Below, piece after piece: positions 17,853 through 25,997 of a stretch of DNA of 64,000 bases. The DNA is taken from NCBI GenBank assembly GCA_900470285.1, contig UCAG01000014.1, forward strand, positions 124,001 to 188,000, given 5' to 3'. Position numbers and translations under genes: made by a program. The DNA comes from Hyphomicrobiales bacterium (GTDB taxonomy: Bacteria > Pseudomonadota > Alphaproteobacteria > Rhizobiales > Rhizobiaceae). The number at the start of each line of letters is the position of its first letter. Position 1 is the first letter of the stretch. The notes beneath the pieces were generated by a model. The model was not told where the DNA came from and ran no database searches. It was given only the letters and a program-made list of their open reading frames with translations.

Positions 17853-18488
17853 TCAACCTTTATTGGTCAGGCGATCCTGAAACGCAGCTAATCCTGGCGA
17901 TTTCAGTACAAACTGGTTATCGGAAGCGATGTAATTATCGGCATGCAGGCGAGCGATCGGTTGATAGACCTCCGGATTGACGTAGCGGCCTGCCTCATCC
18001 AGACAGTCGCGGCGCACATGCATATGTACGACCTCACCAAGCACAATCACACGGCGCTCATAGTCGATCAGCCGTTCTACCCGACATTCCATGGAGCACG
18101 GCGATTGAGGCAGCCAGCGTGAGCAAACCTGCGTTCCGGCCTCTGAAGTCAGCCCGGCCATGGCGACTTCATCGACATCCGGCTCAAAACCGATCCCGCA
18201 AACCAGCATGGCGTCGGAAATCGCCATATCCACCATATTCACGGTAAATTCCTGTGTTCTGCGGATATTGAGAACCGTATCTTTTTCCCGACCGTCCTGC
18301 CTTGTCTGAATACCGAGAATGACAATCGCAGGATCATGGGAAAAGACGTTGAAAAAGCTCATCGGGGCGGCATTGTCCTGCCCGTTTTCCGCGCGGGTTG
18401 TGACCAGAGCAATCGGGCGCGGGCCGACAAAATTTGTCAGCAACCGGTAGCGATCCTGCGGATCCATGCGCGTGAAATCAAAATCCAT
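17853..18488 (-). CDS. Flavin reductase-like (FMN-binding split barrel) protein
   Basis: The 211-residue protein has the split-barrel flavin reductase pattern: FTRMDPQDRYRLLTNFVGPR, then PIALVTTRAENGQDNAAPMS, FFNVFSHDP, and the VDMAISD region. Relatives bind FMN and either reduce flavin for a partner monooxygenase or have unknown roles. No monooxygenase is nearby, so the function is open. It is the first gene of the leftward operon and shares a divergent promoter with the M24 peptidase, with the GntR-type operator between them. Confidence 0.82.
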   Translation of the reverse strand: MDFDFTRMDPQDRYRLLTNFVGPRPIALVTTRAENGQDNAAPMSFFNVFSHDPAIVILGIQTRQDGREKDTVLNIRRTQEFTVNMVDMAISDAMLVCGIGFEPDVDEVAMAGLTSEAGTQVCSRWLPQSPCSMECRVERLIDYERRVIVLGEVVHMHVRRDCLDEAGRYVNPEVYQPIARLHADNYIASDNQFVLKSPGLAAFQDRLTNKG

Positions 18489-18544
18489 TCATGTTCCCCC
18501 GTTTATTGTTGTGGAGTCGGTTCAGCTTAGAAAAATTCGGTAAT

Positions 18545-18568
18545 ATTGTCTACAAATATGTTGTCAAT
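18545..18568. promoter_or_regulatory. GntR operator candidate (site 4, best palindrome)
   Basis: This 24-base imperfect palindrome begins ATTGTCTACA and ends TGTTGTCAAT. It lies in the 186-base divergent gap between the flavin-reductase operon and the M24 peptidase and is the most symmetrical member of the four-site set, so it serves as the reference. Confidence 0.65.
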
Positions 18569-18674
18569 AATATCTTTCTTTGTTTGCAATTAAAGAAAGG
18601 AAATCTGCTGTATTCGGCGAAGCTAAGCTGATATATGAGATTGCAAATTCTGAAAGAAACGGAAGGTCTGGCTG

Positions 18675-19865
18675 ATGATTGGTGGTTCTGATTACGCTAC
18701 GGAGCTGAGCGCAATTCGCCCGTGGGTTGATATTGCACCGGCAATATCCATTTCGGAGCGGCTGGAACGTATTGAAAAAGCCCGCAGACTAATGACGGAG
18801 AGTGGCGCAGACGCGCTGATCGTCGGCGCGGGCACCAGCCTCAATTATTTTACCGGTATCGGATGGGGCATGATCGAGCGTCTGGTGGCGATGGTGTTGC
18901 CGCTGAAAGGCGAACCTTATCTGATCTGCCCGGCTTTTGAGGCGGGTTCTCTAGAAGCCGTGCGGATTATGGATGCACGCATCCGCCTCTGGGAAGAGCA
19001 TGAAAACCCGTCTGAGCTCGTGGCGAAAATTCTGAAGGACGAGAATTGCAAGGTTCTGGCTATTGATCCGGCGCTGCCATTCGGCATGGCCAGCAGCATA
19101 AGCAAAGCTGCACCTTCCGTCACCTTGCAGGATGCAAAGGGGATTATCGACGGTTGTCGCAGCGTGAAGTCACTGGCAGAAATTGCGATCATGAAACAGG
19201 CTATGCAGATGACACTGGAAGTGCATCGCCGTGCCGCCCGCATTCTTCATGCCGGCATCAAAGCCAGCACAGTTCGGAATTTCATCCATGAAGCCCATAA
19301 AGCTATCGGCAGCAATGGCAGCACTTTTTGCGCCGTTCAATTTGGCCGCTCAACGGCTTTCCCGCATGGTCTGCCGCAGGATGATGTGCTGGTTGAAAAC
19401 GATGTGGTGCTGGTGGATACTGGCTGTCTGGTGCAGGGGTATAATTCCGACCTGACGCGTACCTATATTTTTGGGACGCCGACCTCTGAGCAGCAGCGCA
19501 TATGGGATATTGAAAAAGAGGCACAATTGGCGGCTTTTGCGGCTGCTAAAATCGGTGCAACCTGCGGCTCTGTGGACGATGCAGCGCGTGTGGTGCTTGA
19601 GCACCACGGTCTCGGGCCGGATTACCAGTTGCCGGGTCTGCCGCATCGTACTGGTCACGGTATCGGGATGACTATTCACGAAGCGCCATATCTGGTGCGT
19701 GGTGATCAGACCGTTCTGCAAGCAGGCATGTGCGCTTCCAACGAGCCGATGATTGTCGTGCCGGAAAAGTTCGGCATCCGGCTGGAAGATCATTTCTATA
19801 TGACTGAGCAGGGCGCGGAATGGTTTACTGAGCCGGCTTTCAGCATGACGCAGCCATTCGCGTGA
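18675..19865 (+). CDS. M24 family metallopeptidase (Xaa-Pro peptidase-like)
   Basis: The 396-residue protein has an N-terminal creatinase/prolidase domain (residues 1-165) and a pita-bread M24 domain. The five metal ligands are present: Asp248 and Asp259 (VDTGCLVQGYNSD), the His of GHGIGMTIHEAP, and the glutamates of SNEPM and RLEDHF. This makes it a metal-dependent peptidase, not a creatinase, which lacks these residues. It probably degrades imported short peptides in the cytoplasm. It carries its own promoter with the shared operator, separate from the transporter operon but in the same probable regulon. Confidence 0.9.
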   Translation: MIGGSDYATELSAIRPWVDIAPAISISERLERIEKARRLMTESGADALIVGAGTSLNYFTGIGWGMIERLVAMVLPLKGEPYLICPAFEAGSLEAVRIMDARIRLWEEHENPSELVAKILKDENCKVLAIDPALPFGMASSISKAAPSVTLQDAKGIIDGCRSVKSLAEIAIMKQAMQMTLEVHRRAARILHAGIKASTVRNFIHEAHKAIGSNGSTFCAVQFGRSTAFPHGLPQDDVLVENDVVLVDTGCLVQGYNSDLTRTYIFGTPTSEQQRIWDIEKEAQLAAFAAAKIGATCGSVDDAARVVLEHHGLGPDYQLPGLPHRTGHGIGMTIHEAPYLVRGDQTVLQAGMCASNEPMIVVPEKFGIRLEDHFYMTEQGAEWFTEPAFSMTQPFA

Positions 19866-19869
19866 ATTA

Positions 19870-19901
19870 AAAAAAGCCGCTCAGTTTTGAGCGGCTTTTT
19901 T
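19870..19901. terminator. Bidirectional terminator between convergent genes
   Basis: GCCGCTC and GAGCGGC pair around a 6-base loop and are flanked by an A-run on the left and a T-run on the right. It can therefore stop both the rightward M24 transcript and the leftward PTS transcript. Confidence 0.88.
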
Positions 19902-19917
19902 GTTTCCGGAGCGTGAA

Positions 19918-20205
19918 TTATTTGCGCAATTCGGCTTCAATTTCATCCAGAATCTTGTCTTTGCCGATACCGGTCAGAAAGGCGAGGCCTTTAATGACCG
20001 GTTTGGTCACAGATGCTGAAATCGGTGTGGTCGAGACGATGAAATCCACATTGTCAGCAAGAGAAGGCACTTCCGTAGCTTTGGCCTGCTGAGCATTGAA
20101 AGTGAGGCCGCGTTTTTTCATTTCCTCGGTTACAGTGGCATTCACCGCAGTTGAGGTGGCGATGCCGGTGCCGCAGGCAAAGAGAATGGTTTTCTGTTTA
20201 GCCAT
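19918..20205 (-). CDS. PTS galactitol-type EIIB component
   Basis: The 95-residue protein has the EIIB P-loop start KTILFACGTGIATSTAV with phosphorylatable Cys11. Length and motif match the GatB/SgcB group. It receives phosphate from the EIIA encoded upstream (20229-20690) and passes it to the sugar bound by the EIIC. It is the last gene of the leftward IIC-IIA-IIB operon. Confidence 0.92.
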   Translation of the reverse strand: MAKQKTILFACGTGIATSTAVNATVTEEMKKRGLTFNAQQAKATEVPSLADNVDFIVSTTPISASVTKPVIKGLAFLTGIGKDKILDEIEAELRK

Positions 20206-20228
20206 GAGGTCGCTCCTTATAATATTAT

Positions 20229-20690
20229 TTAACCGAGTAGTTTTTTAAGGTCGTCTGTTGTCTGTGCCAGTTTCAGCCCGTCGAGAATCTCCGGTGACTG
20301 AATTGCGCCCATAATGGATTGCAGTGTTTCAATCTGTTTGTCCTTGTCATTAATGGCAAGCAGGAACACAGTGCCGACGCCGACTGTTTCCTCCGGATCT
20401 TCCATATTCGCGAAATCAACCGGTGTTTTCAGCGTGGCCATGGCAATTGCTGCTTTCAGCACATGCTCAGGATCAGTGTGCGGCACAGCCACATTGTCCG
20501 CGCGCTCCAGCGGCAGGCCGGTCGGCATGGATTGCTCGCGTTTCACAACCGCATCGGCATAGCTGTCTTTAACATAGCCGAGCTGATGCAACCGGCTGGC
20601 CAGGAGACGGATAACCTCCTCATTGGTTTTTGCCTCAACGCCGAGCAGAATTGCGTCAGCTGTAAGGGAATTGAAGAGGCTGGTAGCCAT
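20229..20690 (-). CDS. PTS EIIA component (fructose/galactitol type)
   Basis: From ATG 20690 (MATSLFNSLTADAILLG) the protein has 153 residues. The ATG at 20723 would add 11 unrelated residues and overlap an intercistronic hairpin, while 20690 has GGAG at the right distance. It has the PTS EIIA type 2 fold with the active His71 in ADNVAVPHTDPEHV and the LPLERADN segment. It transfers phosphate from HPr to EIIB. Confidence 0.92.
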   Translation of the reverse strand: MATSLFNSLTADAILLGVEAKTNEEVIRLLASRLHQLGYVKDSYADAVVKREQSMPTGLPLERADNVAVPHTDPEHVLKAAIAMATLKTPVDFANMEDPEETVGVGTVFLLAINDKDKQIETLQSIMGAIQSPEILDGLKLAQTTDDLKKLLG

Positions 20691-20720
20691 CCTGTTTCTC
20701 CGTTTACTATGAATATTGTG

Positions 20721-20748
20721 CATTTACCCCGCGATAACGGGGTAAATG
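20721..20748 (-). promoter_or_regulatory. Intercistronic hairpin between EIIC and EIIA genes
   Basis: CATTTACCCCG and CGGGGTAAATG form a perfect 11-base-pair stem with a 6-base loop. There is no T-run, so it probably tunes mRNA stability or relative expression of the PTS subunits. Confidence 0.6.
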
Positions 20749-20761
20749 CTTGAGATGATTG

Positions 20762-22171
20762 TCAGGTTGCGGCCTGATCTGCAGACTCATCAGCGGCACC
20801 GGCTGCACGCTCCCAAGCCAGCGTATTGCGGCGGTAGAGTACAAACAGGGCAGCCACAACTACAGCCAGTACACCGATACCGGCAACGCCAAGCCACTGA
20901 ATTGCTTCAATGATAACATATGGAATCCACAGGAAGCCATCGACCACCGAAGTAATCTGCAAAGCATTATCCGGCAGCTTGAAGCCTGAAGAGACGGCGG
21001 CGCTGGTGAATAGCGGTGCCAGAGCATTAGCCACATAGAAGCCGATTGTCAGCGTGATTGTACCGACAATAACCATGCGGAACACATTGCCGTTCAAAAG
21101 CGGGGCTGTAAGCGCCACGATGAAAGGAATAACCGCAAGATCAGCAAACAGGATAACGCGGTTGCCCGGCAGGATAACCGAGAGCAGGATCGCAATCGGC
21201 ACAAGGATCAGCGACGAAGAAATCGCAGCCGGATGGCCGATCAGGATCGCTGAATCAAGGCCGACCAGCAATTCGCGGTCGCCGGTGCGCTTGCGCACAA
21301 ATTCCTGCGCGGCATCAGATACCGGTAACAGGCCTTCCATCAGAATTTTCACCATGCGCGGCAGCAGCAGCATCACAGCGGCCAGTGTCATACCTGTACC
21401 GAGAACCTTGGCCAGTACCGTGCCGAAATCACCGGCATTGTAGAAGGCGATGGTTCCCAGAACCAGACCGATAATCAGGCCGAGCACCACCGGTTCCCCG
21501 AAAACACCAAAGCGGCGTTCAATGGTTTCTGTGCTGATATTGACTTTGTTGATGCCCGGGATGCGGTCGAGCACCCAGTTTACGACAATGGCAATCGGCA
21601 GAATTTGCGCCGATGCAATATGCGGAACAGAAATGCCTGGCACATCATAGAATTGCTGAACGGCACGCGCTGACCAGTCGGCAAACAGCAGCGACAGCGC
21701 GGCAACCAGTGCGGCAATGGCAATACCATAGGCCAGATTGTCGGTCGCAGCGACAACGAGCGAGCCGATAAAGGCGAAGTGCCAGAAATTCCAGACATCA
21801 ACATTGAGTGTGCGAGTCCAGCGCATCAGCAGCAATGCAATATTGACCGCGATGCCGACCGGAATAACCCACAGGCCGACGGAAGAGCCGAAGGCAATGG
21901 CGGCGGCAGAAGGCCAGCCCACATCAACAATGTCACGCTTGATGCCGGTATTGGTAACGATTGCCTGCGCCACTTCACCGATTGAGGTGAACATCAGGCC
22001 AAGCACCAGATTAATACCGATAAAGGCAACGCCGATGGTGACGGCGGCACGAAATGCCTTGCCGACCTTTGCCCCCAGGATGACGGCGATAATAAAGATC
22101 ACGATTGGCAGCAGGACTGTTGGCCCCAGTGTATCAATCGCGGATTTCAAGCCATTCAGGAATTCATTCAT
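20762..22171 (-). CDS. PTS galactitol-type EIIC permease
   Basis: The 469-residue polytopic membrane protein has about 12 hydrophobic helices and GatC-family landmarks: KVGKAFRAAVTIGVAFIGIN, MRWTRTLNVDVWNFWHFAFI, and IGHPAAISSSLILVPIAILL. It forms the sugar channel of the galactitol-type EII. It is the first gene of the leftward operon, and an operator core shared with the glucitol-type PTS lies before it. Neither a GatY/GatZ aldolase nor a GatD dehydrogenase is nearby, so the substrate is not simply assigned as galactitol. Confidence 0.93.
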   Translation of the reverse strand: MNEFLNGLKSAIDTLGPTVLLPIVIFIIAVILGAKVGKAFRAAVTIGVAFIGINLVLGLMFTSIGEVAQAIVTNTGIKRDIVDVGWPSAAAIAFGSSVGLWVIPVGIAVNIALLLMRWTRTLNVDVWNFWHFAFIGSLVVAATDNLAYGIAIAALVAALSLLFADWSARAVQQFYDVPGISVPHIASAQILPIAIVVNWVLDRIPGINKVNISTETIERRFGVFGEPVVLGLIIGLVLGTIAFYNAGDFGTVLAKVLGTGMTLAAVMLLLPRMVKILMEGLLPVSDAAQEFVRKRTGDRELLVGLDSAILIGHPAAISSSLILVPIAILLSVILPGNRVILFADLAVIPFIVALTAPLLNGNVFRMVIVGTITLTIGFYVANALAPLFTSAAVSSGFKLPDNALQITSVVDGFLWIPYVIIEAIQWLGVAGIGVLAVVVAALFVLYRRNTLAWERAAGAADESADQAAT

Positions 22172-22218
22172 ATCTCCAAGCCTCCCGGGATATGTAAGAG
22201 CGTTATTATGTTGTGATG

Positions 22219-22228
22219 CAACATTTGT
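22219..22228 (-). promoter_or_regulatory. Candidate SorC-type operator before the galactitol-type PTS
   Basis: On the minus strand this reads ACAAATGTTG, inside an A-rich context, about 50 bases upstream of the EIIC start. It shares nine bases with the cores at 22483 and 28220. Confidence 0.5.
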
Positions 22229-22476
22229 TTTTTATTTAATACCAAAGTGTATCTGCGAAATTTATATCCAAGTCAATCGGGGGCAAATATGACCTGAAGA
22301 ATTTCGCTCTTAATAAGCCGTGTTTTTAGCAGAAAATATACAGAAATTTACGCAGCTCAGAATTTTTCCCTGATGCCACGCATTGGTTTTCGTGACGCTG
22401 CGGCGGCATAATTTTACGTTCCTGTACCGTGGCATGCGACTGTTTTACCGCAGATGAATTGAACAGAGGTATTGAC

Positions 22477-22495
22477 TTGAATACAAATGTTCAAT
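22477..22495 (+). promoter_or_regulatory. Candidate SorC-type operator before the oxidoreductase operon
   Basis: TTGAATACAAATGTTCAA is an imperfect palindrome (TTGAA and TTCAA arms) containing the core ACAAATGTTC. It lies about 70 bases before the oxidoreductase gene and overlaps a possible -35 element. Confidence 0.6.
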
Positions 22496-22562
22496 ACCCG
22501 ATTATAGAACTGATAAAATCAGACAGAGCGCCAAGCACCCAAAACGCTCTCAGGAGGAACTC

Positions 22563-23882
22563 ATGACCACCAATGTTGCGCTGACAGGGCTTGCCCGCGA
22601 TATGAAAGCCCGTGCTGATAGCGGCAGGCCAATTCGTATCGGCCTGATCGGATCAGGTGAAATGGGCACAGATATTGTGACCCGTGTTGCGCATATGCCC
22701 GGTATTGAGATTGGTGCTATTTCCGAATTGCGTGTGCCGAATGCGCTGAAAGCTGTTGATATTGCTTTTCAGGAAAGTGGTCATGGCCGCGAGGTTAATA
22801 CTGCATCCGACCTGACAGCCGCTATGGAAGCGCACAAAGTTGCTGTTACCGACAATGCCGATCTGATCCTTGAGAATGATCTGATTGATGTGGTGATCGA
22901 TGCGACGGGCGTGCCTGCTGTTGGTGCGGAAATCGGTCTGCGTGCCATGGAGCACGGCAAACATCTCGTCATGATGAATGTTGAAGCGGATGTAACTATC
23001 GGCGCTTATCTGAAGAGTGAGGCTGACCGCCTCGGTGTTACCTATTCACTTGGTGCCGGTGACGAGCCGTCTTCTTGTATGGAGCTGATTGAGTTTGTGT
23101 CTGCTATGGGACACCCGATTGTTGCTGCCGGTAAAGGCAAGAACAATCCGCTGAACATTGATGCGGTGCCGGACGCCTATATGGAAGAAGCAATCCACCG
23201 CAATATGAATGTGCGCATGCTGGTGGAATTTGTGGACGGTTCCAAAACCATGGTGGAAATGGCGGCAATCGCCAATGCCACCGGTCTGGTACCGGACAAA
23301 GCCGGTATGCATGGTCCGGCCGCAACGCTCGATCAGTTATCCTCAACCCTGATCCCTGAAAAAGATGGTGGTGTGCTCTCCCGTGTGGGCGTTGTCGATT
23401 ATACGATCGGCAAAGGCGTGGCACCGGGTGTGTTCGTCGTTGCCGACATGTCCCATCCGCGTATTTCCGAGCGTATGGAAGATCTGAAAATGGGTAAAGG
23501 CCCGTATTTCACCTTCCACCGTCCTTATCACCTGACCTCGCTGGAAGTGCCGCTGACCTGCGCCCGCGTCGTACTCTACGGCAAGCCGGATATGGTGCCG
23601 CTGGATAAGCCTGTGGCGGAAGTCGCAGCTGTGGCCAAGAAGGATATGGCGGTCGGTGAAACCCTCGATGCCATCGGTGAATATTGCTACCGCGCATGGA
23701 TCATGACGGCCGGTGAGGCACGTAGCGCCAAAGCCATTCCGTGTGGTTTGTTGCAGGGCGGTATCGTTACTGCGCCGATCAAAAAAGGTGAGTTGGTCAC
23801 CTATGCCAATGCCGCTGTGGCAGCAGGTTCCAAGATCGCAGAATTGCGCGCTCGTCAGGACAGACTGGTCTACGGCGCCTGA
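22563..23882 (+). CDS. Gfo/Idh or homoserine dehydrogenase-like oxidoreductase with C-terminal SAF domain
   Basis: The 439-residue protein has a Rossmann nucleotide-binding motif at residues 27-35 (GLIGSGEMG), a dehydrogenase-like middle (DVVIDATGVPAVGAEIGL, then GKHLVMMNVEADVTIG), and a SAF-like domain from about residue 340 (PLDKPVAEVAAVAKKDMAVG and a final ITAPIKKGE-like lid). Proteins of this architecture are often misnamed as flagellar FlgA because of the SAF domain. It probably oxidises a polyol- or sugar-acid-derived intermediate with NAD(P). AGGAGGAA before the ATG is an excellent ribosome binding site. It is the first gene of the operon with the acetoin-dehydrogenase-like subunits, so its product is probably their substrate. 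Confidence 0.82.
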   Translation: MTTNVALTGLARDMKARADSGRPIRIGLIGSGEMGTDIVTRVAHMPGIEIGAISELRVPNALKAVDIAFQESGHGREVNTASDLTAAMEAHKVAVTDNADLILENDLIDVVIDATGVPAVGAEIGLRAMEHGKHLVMMNVEADVTIGAYLKSEADRLGVTYSLGAGDEPSSCMELIEFVSAMGHPIVAAGKGKNNPLNIDAVPDAYMEEAIHRNMNVRMLVEFVDGSKTMVEMAAIANATGLVPDKAGMHGPAATLDQLSSTLIPEKDGGVLSRVGVVDYTIGKGVAPGVFVVADMSHPRISERMEDLKMGKGPYFTFHRPYHLTSLEVPLTCARVVLYGKPDMVPLDKPVAEVAAVAKKDMAVGETLDAIGEYCYRAWIMTAGEARSAKAIPCGLLQGGIVTAPIKKGELVTYANAAVAAGSKIAELRARQDRLVYGA

Positions 23883-23951
23883 TAGTTTTGAATTTGATAT
23901 ACGGTCTCATCAGGCCCCCGTTCTGATGAGTGCCTTGAGGAGTAAACTTTG

Positions 23952-24989
23952 ATGGCTCAGGTCAAAAAGGCTCAGACGGACGACAGCACGAAGGGTGATT
24001 TGCGCAATCTGCCCTTTGCTTTCCGTGAATATTCACCGGAAAAGCTCAAAGAAGCGCTGCATAAAATGTATCTGATCCGCCGCTTTGAAGAGGGCGCGGA
24101 AGAAAGCTATATGCGCGGACTTATTCACGGCACCATGCATCTGTCTATCGGACAGGAAGCCAGTGCTATGGGAATTTGTCTGCCGCTGGAAGAAAATGAC
24201 ATGATCGGCTCGACCCACCGTGGCCATGGTCATTGTATCGCCAAAGGTGCTGACATTGGCCGCATGTTTGCCGAGTTCTTCGGCAAGGAAACCGGTTATT
24301 GCAAAGGCCGCGGCGGTTCCATGCATATTGCTGATGTTTCAAAGGGTAATCTCGGTGCCAATGGTATTGTCGGCGGCGGTATTCCGATTGCTGTGGGTGC
24401 TGCGCTGTCGGCCAAGAAACAGAAAAACGGCAAGGTCGTTATTTCCTTCTTCGGTGACGGGGCCAACAATGAGGGCGCGTTTCACGAAGCACTGAATATG
24501 GCTTCGGTCTGGAAGCTGCCGGTGGTTTTTGTTTGTGAAAACAATGGCTATGGCATGTCAACCTCGACCAAACGCTCGACAGCGGTTGAAAATATTGCTG
24601 ACCGTGCGGTGGCCTATAATATGCCGGGTGTGATTGTTGACGGTAATAATCTCTCTGACGTTGCTGAAGCCGCTCATGAGGCGATTGAACGTGCGCGTCG
24701 CGGTGAGGGGCCGACCCTGATCGAGAATAAGACCTATCGTCTGCGCGGCCATTCCAAGAGCGACCGCAACCGTTATCGTACCAAGGAAGAGATCGAGGAT
24801 TGGGCAACCAATCGTGATCCGATCGCCCGTTTTGAGACTGATCTGAAAACTTACGGCTTCATCACCGATGCCGAAATTGAAACAATCCGCACCAATGTCG
24901 AAAAAGAGATCGCTGACGCTATCGAGTTCGCCAAGAACAGCCCGTCACCGGATCTCTCCAATCTGACACGCGATGTATACACGGACTGA
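23952..24989 (+). CDS. acoA: Thiamine-dependent dehydrogenase E1 alpha, acetoin dehydrogenase-like
   Basis: From ATG 23952 the 345-residue protein matches E1 alpha of acetoin/pyruvate dehydrogenase complexes. Features are the N-terminal [18 protein letters not shown], the substrate/TPP region [13 protein letters not shown], and the thiamine pyrophosphate/magnesium motif [20 protein letters not shown] ending in CENNGYGMS. It forms the alpha2beta2 E1 with the next gene, 7 bases away. Acetoin dehydrogenase E1 cleaves alpha-hydroxyketones. The symbol reflects closest family resemblance; the natural substrate need not be acetoin. Confidence 0.88.
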   Translation: MAQVKKAQTDDSTKGDLRNLPFAFREYSPEKLKEALHKMYLIRRFEEGAEESYMRGLIHGTMHLSIGQEASAMGICLPLEENDMIGSTHRGHGHCIAKGADIGRMFAEFFGKETGYCKGRGGSMHIADVSKGNLGANGIVGGGIPIAVGAALSAKKQKNGKVVISFFGDGANNEGAFHEALNMASVWKLPVVFVCENNGYGMSTSTKRSTAVENIADRAVAYNMPGVIVDGNNLSDVAEAAHEAIERARRGEGPTLIENKTYRLRGHSKSDRNRYRTKEEIEDWATNRDPIARFETDLKTYGFITDAEIETIRTNVEKEIADAIEFAKNSPSPDLSNLTRDVYTD

Positions 24990-24996
24990 TAGAAAA

Positions 24997-25995
24997 ATGG
25001 ACACGACAATCCGTGAGTTGAGTTATTCGCAGGCTATTCAGGAAGCGATGGCAATCGCCATGGAGCGCGATGAGCGCGTTTTCCTGATGGGGGAAGATAT
25101 TGGTGTTTACGGCGGCGCTTTTCAGGTCACCGGCGATCTGGTGCATCGTTTCGGTGAAGACCGTGTGATGGATACGCCGATCTCCGAGCTTGGCGGTGCC
25201 GGTGTTGCGGTTGGTGCAGCGCTGACCGGTATGCGCCCGATTTTTGAATTCCAGTTTTCTGATTTTGCGGCGCTCGCAATGGAGCAGATCGTCAATCAGG
25301 CGGCAAAAATCCGTTACATGCTGGGTGGTGCGGTTTCCGTGCCTCTGGTGATGCGCTTCCCTGCCGGTTCCGGCACCGGTGCCGCAGCGCAGCACAGCCA
25401 GAGCATTGAGGCGTGGCTTGGCCATGTGCCGGGTCTGAAAGTTGTCCAGCCTTCCACCCCTTATGATATGAAGGGCATGTTGCTGGCAGCGGTTGAAGAT
25501 CCTGATCCGGTGATGATTTTCGAGCATAAGCTGCTTTATAAAATGAAGGGCGAAGTGCCGGAAGGCTATTACACCGTGCCGCTTAACAAGGCGAAAGTGG
25601 TGCGTGAAGGTACAGACCTCACCATCGTTGCCTCAGCGATTATGGTGCATAAAGCGCTGGATGCAGCGGCAGAGCTGGCCAAAGAAGGCATTAATGTTGA
25701 AGTGATTGATCTGCGCTCTGTGCGCCCGATTGACCGCGAAACCATTATTGCCAGTGTGAAGAAAACCTCGAAACTGATGTGTGTTTATGAGGCGGTCAAG
25801 ACATTGGGCATCGGCGCTGAAATCAGTGCGCTTGTCGCGGAAAGCGATGCATTTGATTATCTCGATGCCCCGATTATTCGTCTTGGCGGTGCGGAAACAC
25901 CAATCCCTTATAATCCTGATCTTGAACGGGCAACGGTGCCGCAGGTGCCTGATATTCTCAAAAGTGCCCGCGAACTTGTGAAGGGGGCGCGCTAG
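24997..25995 (+). CDS. acoB: Thiamine-dependent dehydrogenase E1 beta, acetoin dehydrogenase-like
   Basis: ATG 24997 ([20 protein letters not shown]) starts 7 bases after the alpha stop; an in-frame ATG at 24973 would overlap it and add eight unlikely residues. The 332-residue protein carries E1 beta landmarks: [40 protein letters not shown], and the C-terminal transketolase domain ([16 protein letters not shown]). Its stop and the E2 start are 2 bases apart, confirming one operon. Confidence 0.9.
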   Translation: MDTTIRELSYSQAIQEAMAIAMERDERVFLMGEDIGVYGGAFQVTGDLVHRFGEDRVMDTPISELGGAGVAVGAALTGMRPIFEFQFSDFAALAMEQIVNQAAKIRYMLGGAVSVPLVMRFPAGSGTGAAAQHSQSIEAWLGHVPGLKVVQPSTPYDMKGMLLAAVEDPDPVMIFEHKLLYKMKGEVPEGYYTVPLNKAKVVREGTDLTIVASAIMVHKALDAAAELAKEGINVEVIDLRSVRPIDRETIIASVKKTSKLMCVYEAVKTLGIGAEISALVAESDAFDYLDAPIIRLGGAETPIPYNPDLERATVPQVPDILKSARELVKGAR

Positions 25996-25997
25996 TC

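Larger units (their letters stand above)
22172..22562. promoter_or_regulatory. Divergent control region of the PTS/oxidoreductase locus
   Basis: This 391-base gap separates the leftward PTS operon from the rightward oxidoreductase operon and contains no gene. It carries two copies of the core ACAAATGTT, one on each strand (22219-22228 minus, 22483-22492 plus), and A/T-rich promoter-like stretches. A possible -35 box (TTGACT at 22472 or TTGAAT at 22477) overlaps the right-hand copy, as expected for repression. Confidence 0.55.

Noticed and set aside
18675-19865. Creatinase assignment, considered because of the nearby amidohydrolases and racemase (creatinine route).
   Set aside because: All five M24 metal ligands are present, whereas creatinase lacks them; an Xaa-Pro-type peptidase is the better call.
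19918-22171. Classical galactitol utilisation operon.
   Set aside because: Only the permease components are present; the aldolase and dehydrogenase genes that define that pathway are missing, so only the transporter type is assigned.
22563-23882. Flagellar FlgA-like protein, suggested by the SAF domain.
   Set aside because: The N-terminal Rossmann domain and dehydrogenase core dominate, and there are no flagellar genes nearby.
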